DNA from: Microbulbifer variabilis ATCC 700307
GTDB taxonomy: Bacteria; Pseudomonadota; Gammaproteobacteria; Pseudomonadales; Cellvibrionaceae
NCBI RefSeq assembly: GCF_000380565.1
Contig: NZ_AQYJ01000027.1
Coordinates: 124,001 to 188,000, forward strand
Direction of reading: 5' to 3'
DNA length: 64,000 bases
Part shown: one piece after another, positions 45,230-53,063 of the stretch
Position numbering within the stretch: position 1 is the first letter of the stretch
Layout of the letters: every line of letters starts with the position of its first letter
The notes under the pieces: generated by a model
What the model was told of the DNA's origin: nothing
The model's input: only the letters and a program-made list of their open reading frames with translations
Database searches by the model: none
Program-made: the position numbers and the translations under genes

Positions 45230-45634
45230 ATGCTCTTTAAGGGATCGTGTAAATGTAACCGTTGGCGGGTTGAAGTTCAGTTAGCTGGACCGCTCGAAGG
45301 TTTGAATCCGCGCGTTTGCGATTGTAATTATTGCCAAGCCAACCCGTCACTTATTATAAGTGATCCGAATATGTCAGTGGCTTTCATTGGTGATGGGATT
45401 TCAACCAAACAAAATGGTGATCAGCTTGCTAATTTCTACCATTGCAAAGCTTGTAATGAACTACTAGCCGTAGGCTGCAATATAAATGGTCAGCTTCGCG
45501 GGGCAGTAAATTCCAATTTATTGGAAGGCGTGAATCAACTTGGCAATCCTATTCAAATTCAGCCAAGACTCTTGAGTGCCGATGAAAAGCTTGAACGCTG
45601 GGATAAGTTGTGGGGTGTCCTTAATGGGTTTTAG
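45230..45634 (+). CDS. GFA family (glutathione-dependent formaldehyde-activating-like) protein
   Basis: 134 aa from the ATG at 45230. Zinc motifs are complete: CKCNRWRVEV, CDCNYCQANPS and YHCKACNELLAVGC. The fold is the CENP-V/GFA domain. Members bind zinc and act on small thiol adducts, but most are uncharacterised. It is distinct in sequence from the truncated GFA copy 300 bp upstream. It is followed by an attC-like site; typical cassette gene. Confidence 0.82.
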   Translation: MLFKGSCKCNRWRVEVQLAGPLEGLNPRVCDCNYCQANPSLIISDPNMSVAFIGDGISTKQNGDQLANFYHCKACNELLAVGCNINGQLRGAVNSNLLEGVNQLGNPIQIQPRLLSADEKLERWDKLWGVLNGF

Positions 45635-45690
45635 AAATATAAAATATTAAGGCTTTCGGACGCTTCGGTCCGCAGCTTGAGGCTTTATGA
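45633..45690 (+). other. attC site (good match)
   Basis: Stem CGGAC/GTCCG with a GCTTCG loop (45657-45672) is followed by AGCTTGAGGC-TTTATGAATC, which closely parallels GGTTGAGGC-GTTATGCATC at 44204-44222. The R' core TTTATGA has lost one G. The left side (ATTAAGGC) fits an L'' box. It overlaps the stop of the GFA gene, as attC sites commonly do. Confidence 0.6.
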
Positions 45691-45748
45691 ATCAGGGAGT
45701 AAAAAAACAGCGTCGATAACGCCTTGGCGTTTATATATAGGAACTGAT

Positions 45749-46381
45749 ATGACTAGGTCTGATAAGTTCTGGGATAGAAAAGCAGAGGAGTATGCTAGGA
45801 GCCCTATTTCTGACGAGGCAAGTTATCAGAAGAAGCTCTCAGATACCCAGAAATTCTTTACGCCTGATATGAATATTTTGGAGTTTGGCTGCGGAACAGG
45901 GACTACGGCGATTTATCACGCTCCGTATGTGCAACATATTGAAGCGGTAGATATATCTGAAAACATGCTTGAGATTGGTCGAACTAAGGCCAGGGAAGCC
46001 TGCATCGATAATATTAGATTTACCAGAGGTACGTTAACCGAATTCAATGCTGAGTCTGAGAGTTTTGATGCAGTATTGGGTTTAAATGTTATTCACTTAC
46101 TACCAGATAGAAAAGATGTTTTGGCAGAAGCTGCTAGAATCCTCAAGCCCGGTGGTGTTTTCGTGAGTAGTACCGTTTGTATGGGCAATTCCTATATACG
46201 GTTTATTAAGCTCTTAGCACCTCTGGGAAAATTCATGGGCATAATGCCCGATGTCTTCATCCTAACAAAAGTAAAATTAGCGAAAGAAATTCAAGACGCT
46301 GGTTTTACCATTGAAGTTCAATGGCAACATGGAATGCATAATATGGTAGTTTTCATTATTGCGCGTAAAATTGACTCATAA
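45749..46381 (+). CDS. SAM-dependent class I methyltransferase
   Basis: 210 aa from the ATG at 45749 with AGGA upstream; an earlier in-frame start at 45677 lies inside the attC site. SAM-binding motif I is ILEFGCGTGTTAI (about 45-57), then IEAVDISENMLEIGR (acidic loop), SFDAVLGLNVIHLL (motif II) and ILKPGGVFVSS (motif III). UbiE/Methyltransf_11 type. Substrate unknown. Soluble, single gene between attC-like elements. Confidence 0.88.
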   Translation: MTRSDKFWDRKAEEYARSPISDEASYQKKLSDTQKFFTPDMNILEFGCGTGTTAIYHAPYVQHIEAVDISENMLEIGRTKAREACIDNIRFTRGTLTEFNAESESFDAVLGLNVIHLLPDRKDVLAEAARILKPGGVFVSSTVCMGNSYIRFIKLLAPLGKFMGIMPDVFILTKVKLAKEIQDAGFTIEVQWQHGMHNMVVFIIARKIDS

Positions 46382-46487
46382 TAGGGTGAGCTGAAGGCGG
46401 CGGGTATATTGGCCTTACTAGCCAAATAGAGACTAGCTCCGCGCCAACGTAAAATATGGATGATTTTTCTAAAACTTCGTTATGTCT
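46376..46487 (+). other. attC-like element after the methyltransferase gene
   Basis: CTCATAAT at the stop codon and CGTTATGTC with R' core GTTATGT (46479-46485) form the ends. Between them lie TTGGC-CTTACTA-GCCAA and partly paired CTAGCTCC stretches. About 110 bp. Confidence 0.45.
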
Positions 46488-46534
46488 CCAGAAATACAAA
46501 CCATACTTAGATACTTAACAGTGAGGATACTCAA

Positions 46535-46924
46535 ATGAATACAAATGCAGTTTGTTGGTTTGAAATTTATGTAAATGATATGGTACGCGCAAAGTCCTTT
46601 TATGAAGCTGTGCTCAGGCAGGAGTTAACTCGACTAGACAATCCCGACGAAGTAAAAGATTTTCCTCAGCCCGAGATGTGGGCATTTCCAATGAAACAAG
46701 AACCGGGTGCAAGCGGAGCAATTTGTAAAATGGATGGTGTTGAAGCTGGAGGTAATAGCATCCTAGTGTATTTTGATTGCGAAGATTGTTCTGTTGAACT
46801 GGCCAGAGTCGAACCAGCAGGTGGGAAGCTAGTAGTGCCTAAAATGTCTATTGGGGAGCATGGTTTTATCGCAATAGCGCAAGATACTGAAGGAAATAAT
46901 ATCGGTTTTCATTCAATGAAATAG
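46535..46924 (+). CDS. VOC (glyoxalase/bleomycin-resistance) family protein
   Basis: 129 aa. Two beta-alpha-beta-beta-beta units: CWFEIYVNDMVRAKSFYEAVL at the start, then NSILVYFDCEDCSVELARVEPAGGKLVVPKMSIGEHGFIAIAQDTEGNNIGFHS. The last block holds the metal Glu/His positions in modified form. Likely binds or isomerises a small molecule; VOC cassettes can confer resistance. Single gene, same strand. Confidence 0.87.
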   Translation: MNTNAVCWFEIYVNDMVRAKSFYEAVLRQELTRLDNPDEVKDFPQPEMWAFPMKQEPGASGAICKMDGVEAGGNSILVYFDCEDCSVELARVEPAGGKLVVPKMSIGEHGFIAIAQDTEGNNIGFHSMK

Positions 46925-46930
46925 CTAGTT

Positions 46931-47514
46931 CTCACCAGCAAACATTAATTCACAACAAGCCAATCTCTTTCATTTTAAACACACACGCACATTCTGACCA
47001 CACCGGTGGAAACGAGTACTTTGAAAAGCGAGGTGGAAAACTTATAGAGAATACCTTTAACTTGGATAGCTTTACCCACATTAAAGTCAAGTCTCATTCA
47101 GCAATCGACAATATCTATTACCATAAGGAAAGTAATTCAATATTTGTCGGTGATGTATTCGATACCAGCTGGCACCCAGTATTTTATTTTGGTGGAATTA
47201 AAGGCTTTAATGAAGCGATTAATGCTATTTAAAATCTAAGTGATGAGCAAAGCTTGATAATACCGGGGCATGGTGTTCCATCAAGTAAACTCTCATTACT
47301 TGAATTTAGGAAAAATACTTTCGAATGGGTAAACAAAATTCGAGAGCTTCATCAAAAAGGGGTGCGTGTGGGAGGAATAATGATAGATACACAAGTTAAG
47401 GATATTTTGGAAAAATTCAATGTAAAGAACAAATCCCCATTCCTCCCCCAAAAAGCTTATAGAAGCTTTATAGAAAGAAATATTTCAGTGATTAATGATG
47501 AGAAAAGCCTATAA
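46931..47514 (+). pseudogene. MBL-fold metallohydrolase, 5'-truncated and with in-frame stop
   Basis: Frame +: a piece starting near 46955 reads SFILNTHAHSDHTGGNEYFEKRGG, with the zinc motif HAHSDH, then FVGDVFDTSWHPVFYFGG. A TAA at 47230-47232 interrupts the frame, which then continues with LIIPGHGVPSSKLSL, holding the last zinc His, to 47514. The N-terminal strand pair is absent because the frame starts just after the VOC gene. Both the truncation and the stop point to a dead gene, unless the last third is expressed alone. Confidence 0.75.
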
Positions 47515-47545
47515 ATAGGTATTAAGCCCATACAGGAGCCTAAAA

Positions 47546-48724
47546 ATGAGGCTATATATTAAGGTGTTGCATGCGTTATTCTTTTCTTTAGTCTCTTTGG
47601 GAGCCCAGGCTGTGCAGAGTTGGACGGTCGAAAAAACCAAGGTAAATACTCACCTTTATCCAGGTGAGGAAATGCTACTAACCAACGGCATAGAAACACT
47701 GAATTATTTCAAAGCCGGCGATCCTCAAAAACCTCTGGTGATCTTCGTTCCGGGTGGGTTTCATCTAGCTCGTGTCGCCTATGGCTACCCTGGTGGCGAC
47801 GAGAAGGATTTTCTCGCCTATTGGTTTGGGCAGAAGGGTTTTTCTTTTCTTGGCGCGTCTTATCCGACAGGAAACAAGGTCTATTCCAAAGTCTACCCTG
47901 CGTTCTCGATCCGTGATTGGGGCAACCAAGTAGCTGCGGTCGCCAAACACTACGTGGACAAGCATGGGCTTTCGGGTGAGATCATTGTTCTTGGTTGGAG
48001 CGCAGGCGGGCAGATTACTCAATCAGTTTACGAGGCTTCACAGGCGGCCGGGCTGGATATGAGCCTTTACGTTTCAATTGCATCAACCCCACCTATCCCT
48101 TTGCTACTGGCTGCACCAGGTGCAATCTCAAAGTCAAAGAATGGGCTTTCGAAAGCGCCGCAATTCTACGAGTTGTTTAAGAGGTACGTGACTGCTCAGA
48201 ACAAGATGAACGGGCACGTTATTATTCCTTGGGAGACGTTCGAAAGTGATGTACTCGGAGAAATTCCGGTAGCCCTAAATGCGATTATGATTGCATCTCG
48301 CTATGATAACGGCAACTTTGTACAGGATCTGGATTGGGCAATTGCCGATACAGGAGCCCTTAAATTTACCGACTTTCCCATGGTCGTCACAATCTCTGGT
48401 AATAAAGTGCTAGACAATGACCACGCGCTAACTGATCGAGGCAATTGGGGGCTTTATCAGGTTCAGCATTTATATCGAAATATCGCGCTTCCTGCTTTGT
48501 CAAAATCCGAAGAGATTGACCCGGAGAATTGGCAGAATTTAATGGATCAGTTTAGTTATGCAACCTCTGGTGCACTAAACGCCCGTGTCCCTGGCAATCA
48601 CTTTTTTTGGTACGGTGAAGTCGGAGCACGTGAAACAGTTACGCAGGTCGAGATGTTGCGCTTACGTGTGAGAAATGTCCTCTCTTCTATTGAGGCGTCT
48701 GTGGCTAAACTCAATGCACCGTAG
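47546..48724 (+). CDS. Exported alpha/beta hydrolase
   Basis: 392 aa with a signal peptide (about 1-22, ending GAQA). The nucleophile elbow is LGWSAGGQ (Ser near 152), and PLVIFVPGGFHLARVAYGYPGG is the oxyanion region. A candidate acid/base pair is in SGNKVLDNDHALTD and GNHFFWYGE. The GC content is higher than in its neighbours. RBS GGAGCC lies before the ATG. Function is not known; it is the second exported serine hydrolase of the window. Confidence 0.78.
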   Translation: MRLYIKVLHALFFSLVSLGAQAVQSWTVEKTKVNTHLYPGEEMLLTNGIETLNYFKAGDPQKPLVIFVPGGFHLARVAYGYPGGDEKDFLAYWFGQKGFSFLGASYPTGNKVYSKVYPAFSIRDWGNQVAAVAKHYVDKHGLSGEIIVLGWSAGGQITQSVYEASQAAGLDMSLYVSIASTPPIPLLLAAPGAISKSKNGLSKAPQFYELFKRYVTAQNKMNGHVIIPWETFESDVLGEIPVALNAIMIASRYDNGNFVQDLDWAIADTGALKFTDFPMVVTISGNKVLDNDHALTDRGNWGLYQVQHLYRNIALPALSKSEEIDPENWQNLMDQFSYATSGALNARVPGNHFFWYGEVGARETVTQVEMLRLRVRNVLSSIEASVAKLNAP

Positions 48725-49133
48725 TATTGCTTGTTCTACCTGGCGATCTGGCCCACCCATAGATTGCTCGCTGTTATTATCGCCGTATTGCGACTGAGAC
48801 CTCCGTTCCATCACTCCGCTTCTACACTCCGGCCCCAAAAATTCGGCATTAAAAGCCTATGAAAATAGGACCCGCCCAAGCTACAAGGGTGTTGCTGTAA
48901 CAAAAGCTGAGAAGTTGACAGTCACTTTTTTTAGTCGAGCTGCAAGATATAAGTTGTGCAGGAAATAAATAGAGCCCGGTTGAAGCTTTCTTGCAACTTT
49001 TGTCGGTGCTAGTGCCGGGGTAATTCAAACTTATTGGGTTTTAACGATTTGACCCTGTGATCTAAAGGAATAGAATAACGAGATATAATATAATTTCTTT
49101 TTAATACGCTATTAAATAGTACCAGAGTAATAC
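48725..49133. other. Non-coding gap
   Basis: 409 bp without a supported gene, AT-rich in the right half. No clear attC core; a CCGGCCC/GGGGCCGG-type pairing is not complete. It should contain the promoter of the membrane-protein gene that follows, but no clear sigma-70 pair is visible. Confidence 0.45.
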
Positions 49134-49925
49134 ATGGAAAAAGTGTCACTAAGAATTTGGGGGCTTCTAGGGGTGCTTTTATTTGTTCCTCTATATCTAT
49201 TTACATTCGCCGCTCCTCATATCATAGAAAAATCAGGCAGTTCCTTTATCGAATGGAAGCTTAAATCTGAAGCCGATAAAAGGATTGATGCCTTACGACT
49301 TCCTGCGCCAACGAAGCTAGAAGGTCTGCTAGGTGCCAAAGCGCGAGAGTTTCGAGCTAAAACTGAGCGGGATCTTGAAAAGGTAAAGCAACAGCTCAAA
49401 GAAGATGCACCAGCCATTCTTGCAAATCAAATTGCAAAACTTCGAAATCTGGATTGCGAATGTCGAAGAAAATGGGAACGATCAATCAGGGTATCTATGC
49501 AGTCAAAGCTTGCCTCGCTTGAGACTGCCAAGACCAAACTAATTGATTTCAGCCATATCAAGTACATGGAAATTGTCCATAAATTAACTTTGGACATACG
49601 TATTTTTTTGGCCACTAACTCAATTGTTTTTATCCTCTTATTAATTGCTTCATTTATGCAGCCTAGGGCTATCAAACAATTATTCTTGCCTGCTGGGTTA
49701 ATGCTGGCATCAACAGGTATATGCTCATATTTTTATCTCTTTGAGCAGAATTGGTTCTACACCATAATTTACAATGACTATACCGGTTTCGCATATGTTA
49801 GTTACTTGAGCTTTGTCTTTGCTATCTTATGTGACATCGTTTTTAATGGAGCCAGGATAACAACAGAAGCACTCAATGCCTGCCTTAAAGCTATTGGCCA
49901 GGCGGGGAGTCTAGTTCCGTGCTAA
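49134..49925 (+). CDS. Membrane protein with coiled-coil linker, unknown function
   Basis: 263 aa. One N-terminal membrane segment (about 9-27), a long charged helical stretch (about 45-150, rich in Lys/Glu/Ala with a CxC pair in NLDCECRRKW) and three further membrane segments (about 157-245). The shape suggests a helical domain held outside the membrane by its ends. No family recognised. AT-rich, same strand as the island. Confidence 0.6.
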   Translation: MEKVSLRIWGLLGVLLFVPLYLFTFAAPHIIEKSGSSFIEWKLKSEADKRIDALRLPAPTKLEGLLGAKAREFRAKTERDLEKVKQQLKEDAPAILANQIAKLRNLDCECRRKWERSIRVSMQSKLASLETAKTKLIDFSHIKYMEIVHKLTLDIRIFLATNSIVFILLLIASFMQPRAIKQLFLPAGLMLASTGICSYFYLFEQNWFYTIIYNDYTGFAYVSYLSFVFAILCDIVFNGARITTEALNACLKAIGQAGSLVPC

Positions 49926-50030
49926 GGAATTGGATAATATTTATCATACAAGCCAACCAATTTCATGCACGGAAAACGTGCATCCGGCAACCCTAGCTTC
50001 TACGGCTACCCGCTTTTAGAGCATTAGCTT
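49917..50030 (+). other. attC-like element with perfect hairpin
   Basis: ATGCACG-GAAAA-CGTGCAT is a perfect 7-bp hairpin. The left end GTGCTAAG includes the previous stop codon and the right end GCATTAGCT contains an R'-like ATTAGCT (50023-50029). About 110 bp, and it fills almost the whole gap. Confidence 0.45.
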
Positions 50031-50033
50031 TTT

Positions 50034-50435
50034 ATGATTGAGCGTTTCATACATTGGACTGAGTTCACTGTGGTGGTACTACCATCTACAGCCATTATTT
50101 TGTTTGCCACTTTACTTTTTCCATTTGGAATATTACTCCGTCCTGAATTCATTATTCCAGCTTACATTGGTGGTATTCTTGGAGTATATTCATTATGGAG
50201 AATGTTTCTGTTTCTTGAGTTTAGGGTGAGCTTAATATTAACAAAATGTACTTATTATTATTTGTCTGGAGTACTAAGTATCGCTTGCTTATTTTTAGTT
50301 GGTGAAGTTAGTGTCAGTCAATTGTTTAAGCCGGTAACCACGCCATGGATTTTACCAATTTTAGTTGGTGCCCATTGGATATTTAAAATTTCCAAGGGTA
50401 CTCTTGGAGATAAACAATTAGCATCAGCTGAATAG
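50034..50435 (+). CDS. Membrane protein of unknown function
   Basis: 133 aa, almost wholly hydrophobic with about four membrane segments (12-33, 40-60, 75-95, 104-118). No motif recognised. The start ATG follows directly the attC-like element, with no ribosome site of note. Single gene, same strand. Confidence 0.6.
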   Translation: MIERFIHWTEFTVVVLPSTAIILFATLLFPFGILLRPEFIIPAYIGGILGVYSLWRMFLFLEFRVSLILTKCTYYYLSGVLSIACLFLVGEVSVSQLFKPVTTPWILPILVGAHWIFKISKGTLGDKQLASAE

Positions 50436-50484
50436 TTTTCCTTCAGCTCATTTATGTTTGCTATGACATTAGCATGCAAACCAT

Positions 50485-50520
50485 TTTGCTACAAAACTTC
50501 CGCTATGCCGGGCATTATGT
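50485..50520 (+). other. attC-like right end before ClbS-like gene
   Basis: GGGCATTATGT ends in an R'-like ATTATGT (50514-50520). The gap also contains TTTGC...GCAAA and TGCTA...TAGCA pairs. Degenerate. Confidence 0.3.
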
Positions 50521-50533
50521 AAATTAATCAACT

Positions 50534-51049
50534 ATGTCATCAATACCCAATAATAAAGAAGAGTTGCATCAAGCCATTCGAACCACTTTTGATAAACTTC
50601 TTACGGATTATTCAGAAATCCCGGAAGAATACTCACGACAAATTGGTGTTGAAGGTAATATAAAGAATACTGAGATAAGTGTTTGCGATACACTGTCATA
50701 TTTGATTGGATGGGGAAAACTGGTCCTGAAATGGTATGACCTCACATCAAGAGGACTTAAGGTAGACTTTCCTGAAACAGGTTATCAATGGAATGAACTT
50801 GGTCGGTTAGCTCATCATTTTCACAGGCAATATCGAGATTGGTCTTATAAAAATCTGCTATCAGAGTTTCAATTGACTACCGAGCAAATATTGCAGCTAA
50901 TCGAGTCACTGAGCAACGATGAACTCTATGCTAGAAGTTGGTATAAAAATTACACACTGGGACGAATGATTCAATTTAACACTTCATCCCCAATGAAAAA
51001 TATTCGTACAAAAGTGCGAAAGTTCAAGAAATTAAAATGTAAGGAGTGA
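50534..51049 (+). CDS. ClbS/DfsB family four-helix bundle protein
   Basis: 171 aa. The DUF1706/DfsB signature is clear: NKEELHQAIRTTFDKLLTDYSEIPEEY at the start, then CDTLSYLIGWGKLVLKWYDL and GYQWNELGRLAHHFHRQY. ClbS, the type member, is a cyclopropane hydrolase that protects against colibactin; most relatives are uncharacterised small-molecule resistance proteins. It is a frequent cassette gene. AT-rich, single gene. Confidence 0.87.
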   Translation: MSSIPNNKEELHQAIRTTFDKLLTDYSEIPEEYSRQIGVEGNIKNTEISVCDTLSYLIGWGKLVLKWYDLTSRGLKVDFPETGYQWNELGRLAHHFHRQYRDWSYKNLLSEFQLTTEQILQLIESLSNDELYARSWYKNYTLGRMIQFNTSSPMKNIRTKVRKFKKLKCKE

Positions 51050-51056
51050 AGCTCAT

Positions 51057-51150
51057 ATACTAAGGTATATGCTTTTTATTTCGGCCTTACAGGCCCTACT
51101 GGAAATGCTACGCCTCACACGGCATGCCGATTCTCACGGTATTACATATC
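51057..51150 (+). other. Hairpin and attC-like end
   Basis: CATATAC-TAAG-GTATATG is a perfect 7-bp hairpin near the stop of the ClbS-like gene; the gap ends with GGTATTACATATC, a weak R'-like end. GGCCTTACAGGCC lies between. Confidence 0.3.
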
Positions 51151-51164
51151 TATCAGAATAATAT

Positions 51165-51617
51165 ATGAAAGTAGAGACAACAGGTAAAAGCGATTATTCA
51201 ACGCTGATCGAAATATGGGAGGATTCTGTTCGAGCTACTCACGATTTTTTGCAAGAAGAGGATATTGTCATTCTTAAACCGCTCATATTAGAACAATACT
51301 TCGACTCAGTAGACCTGATGTGTGCAAAAAATGAGGATGGAAAGATTCTTGGATTCTGTGGAGTTCTTAACGGGAATATTGAAATGTTGTTCATTGCGCC
51401 TGAATCAAGAGGCTCAGGCGTTGGAACTTTTTTAACTAAGTATGCCATTGAAAATCTAGGTGTGACAAAAGTTGACGTCAACGAACAGAATCTTCAAGCC
51501 CTAGAGTTCTATAAGCATTTAGGTTTTACTGTAGTAGGTAGATCTCCGCTAGATGGTCAAGGAAAACCGTATCCTCTGCTACATATGGAGCTGGACAAAA
51601 TTAATAAACTTAGGTGA
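51165..51617 (+). CDS. GNAT family N-acetyltransferase (YjaB-like)
   Basis: 150 aa. The acetyl-CoA loop is MLFIAPESRGSGVGTFLTKYAI (about 72-93), followed by VDVNEQNLQALEFYKHLGFTVVGRSPLDGQGKPYPLLHM, the ending typical of YjaB-like enzymes. The N-terminus WEDSVRATHDFLQEEDI is also typical of that group. Substrate unknown. Same strand as the island. Confidence 0.88.
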   Translation: MKVETTGKSDYSTLIEIWEDSVRATHDFLQEEDIVILKPLILEQYFDSVDLMCAKNEDGKILGFCGVLNGNIEMLFIAPESRGSGVGTFLTKYAIENLGVTKVDVNEQNLQALEFYKHLGFTVVGRSPLDGQGKPYPLLHMELDKINKLR

Positions 51618-51671
51618 ACGGAAAAATCACTTCAGCCCCTTAATTTACAATTGCTAATGATGTTTTGTTTT

Positions 51672-52148
51672 ATGAAATTTCTTATAGCTCTTTTTTTTAT
51701 ACTGATTAGCCTGAATACATCAGCCTGTATAATTGCCCCTGGAACGATTGCTCTTCAAAACCCTCAGAAAGTTATTAAACGTTCAAAATCCGTATTTAAA
51801 GGCAAACTTTTATCTTTAATGTATGTCCCAGCATATCTGCAGGTCGCTAAGTTTGAAGTGATAAAAATATATAAAGGGGAAAAGAAGAATTTTATTTCAG
51901 CAGTACATGATTATAATACCAGTTGTACCTTAAGAATACCGGATGACCAAGTTGGGAAAAATTATTTTGTCTTTGTTACAGAGGGTTCTGGTGAAAAAGA
52001 CGATTTATATACGCTTATTTCTACAAAAAACTTTGACTTTATTGATGGTAAGTTCGTTGTAAAGTCTAACAGGCTGCGCGAAGAGCGTGCCAAACAGAAG
52101 CAGCAAGAAATTCTGGCCGAGAAACAAATACAAGCTGATGAGCAGTAG
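51672..52148 (+). CDS. Exported protein, NTR/TIMP-like
   Basis: 158 aa from the ATG at 51672 (ATGs at 51657 and 51660 are also in frame, none with a good ribosome site). A signal peptide (about 1-18, ending NTSA) leaves a mature protein that begins with Cys (ACIIAPG). The body reads KRSKSVFKGKLLSL...AKFEVIKIYKGEK and ends in a Glu/Gln/Lys-rich helix. The N-terminal Cys and VFKGKL pattern recall small TIMP/NTR-like domains of bacteria; this is tentative. Last gene of the island. Confidence 0.6.
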   Translation: MKFLIALFFILISLNTSACIIAPGTIALQNPQKVIKRSKSVFKGKLLSLMYVPAYLQVAKFEVIKIYKGEKKNFISAVHDYNTSCTLRIPDDQVGKNYFVFVTEGSGEKDDLYTLISTKNFDFIDGKFVVKSNRLREERAKQKQQEILAEKQIQADEQ

Positions 52149-52259
52149 TTAATTTCTGTAAATTGTAACTGAGATGATTATGGCTGAAGACCAATGCTTG
52201 AGCTTTATATTGATTTGCATCATATTGCACCTGAGGTGCAGATCAGAAGCGAGCTAGCC

Positions 52260-52343
52260 ACATAACACTCACAGGCTCGGTATTGGCTTTTCCATTTCGA
52301 CTTTGCCTTCATTTCAAAGCCGTGTATACCACGGGTGTTATAC
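52260..52343 (+). other. attC-like site at the right edge of the island
   Basis: ATAACAC (52262-52268) and GTGTTAT (52335-52341) are an exact 7-bp inverted repeat about 66 bp apart, with CATAAC as the R''-like and GTTATAC (52337-52343) as the R'-like core. Between them GGC...GCC pairs are frequent (GGCTCGG, TTGGC, TTTGCC). The length of 84 bp is normal for attC. The gap 52149-52414 has no gene. Confidence 0.5.
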
Positions 52344-52414
52344 TGCGCCCAATTATTAGAAGCTTGAGCAGAAAATAACTTAGGGATTTTCTGATTAAGA
52401 TACGCAGTAAAGCC

Positions 52415-53062
52415 TCACCCCTCCTCCGGCACCCCACCATAAACATGATAAATCTCCGGCACCTGGCCGCGATCGTCCATCCGCATACCCAGGTCTCGAA
52501 TCAGGCCATCGCGAATATCGTAGATCCAGCCGTGCAGGCTGAGGCGTTGGCCTCGGTCCCAGGCGTGCTGCACTATCTTGGTCATGGCCAGGTTTTGTAC
52601 CTGTGCCATCACATTTAATTCGCACAATCGTGCCGAACGCGATTCTTTATCGAGGGATTCCAGTTCCTGCTGGTGGCGGGCGTAGACATCCTTGATATGG
52701 CGCAGCCAGTTATCCACCAGGCCACATTCGCTGTGGCCCATGGCGGCCTGTACGCCGCCACAACCGTAATGGCCACACACCACCACGTGCTCCACCTTGA
52801 GTACTTCTACGGCGTATTGCAGCACCGAGAGGCAATTAAAGTCTGTATGTACCACCACGTTGGCGATATTGCGGTGTACGAATAGCTCCCCCGGTGCCAT
52901 ACCCACAATCTCGTTGGCGGGCACGCGGGAGTCGGAGCAGCCGATCCATAAATACTTGGGAACCTGCAGACGACTCAGACGTTGGAAAAATTCCGGGTCC
53001 TTTGCCGTCCTCTCCTCTGCCCAGGCGCGATTGCGCGCGAACAGTTGGCGAATCTCTGCCAC
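52415..53062 (-). CDS. can: Beta-carbonic anhydrase
   Basis: 215 aa. Zinc and active-site residues of the beta class are intact: WIGCSDSRVPANEIV (Cys and Asp-Arg pair) and VVVCGHYGCGGVQAA (His and Cys). It interconverts CO2 and bicarbonate in the cytosol. It starts 1 bp after the parvulin gene, which itself follows narI, so it is probably the sixth gene of the nar operon. A carbonic anhydrase in this place may balance pH or bicarbonate when nitrate is respired; that is an inference. Confidence 0.95.
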   Translation of the reverse strand: MAEIRQLFARNRAWAEERTAKDPEFFQRLSRLQVPKYLWIGCSDSRVPANEIVGMAPGELFVHRNIANVVVHTDFNCLSVLQYAVEVLKVEHVVVCGHYGCGGVQAAMGHSECGLVDNWLRHIKDVYARHQQELESLDKESRSARLCELNVMAQVQNLAMTKIVQHAWDRGQRLSLHGWIYDIRDGLIRDLGMRMDDRGQVPEIYHVYGGVPEEG

Positions 53063-53063
53063 C

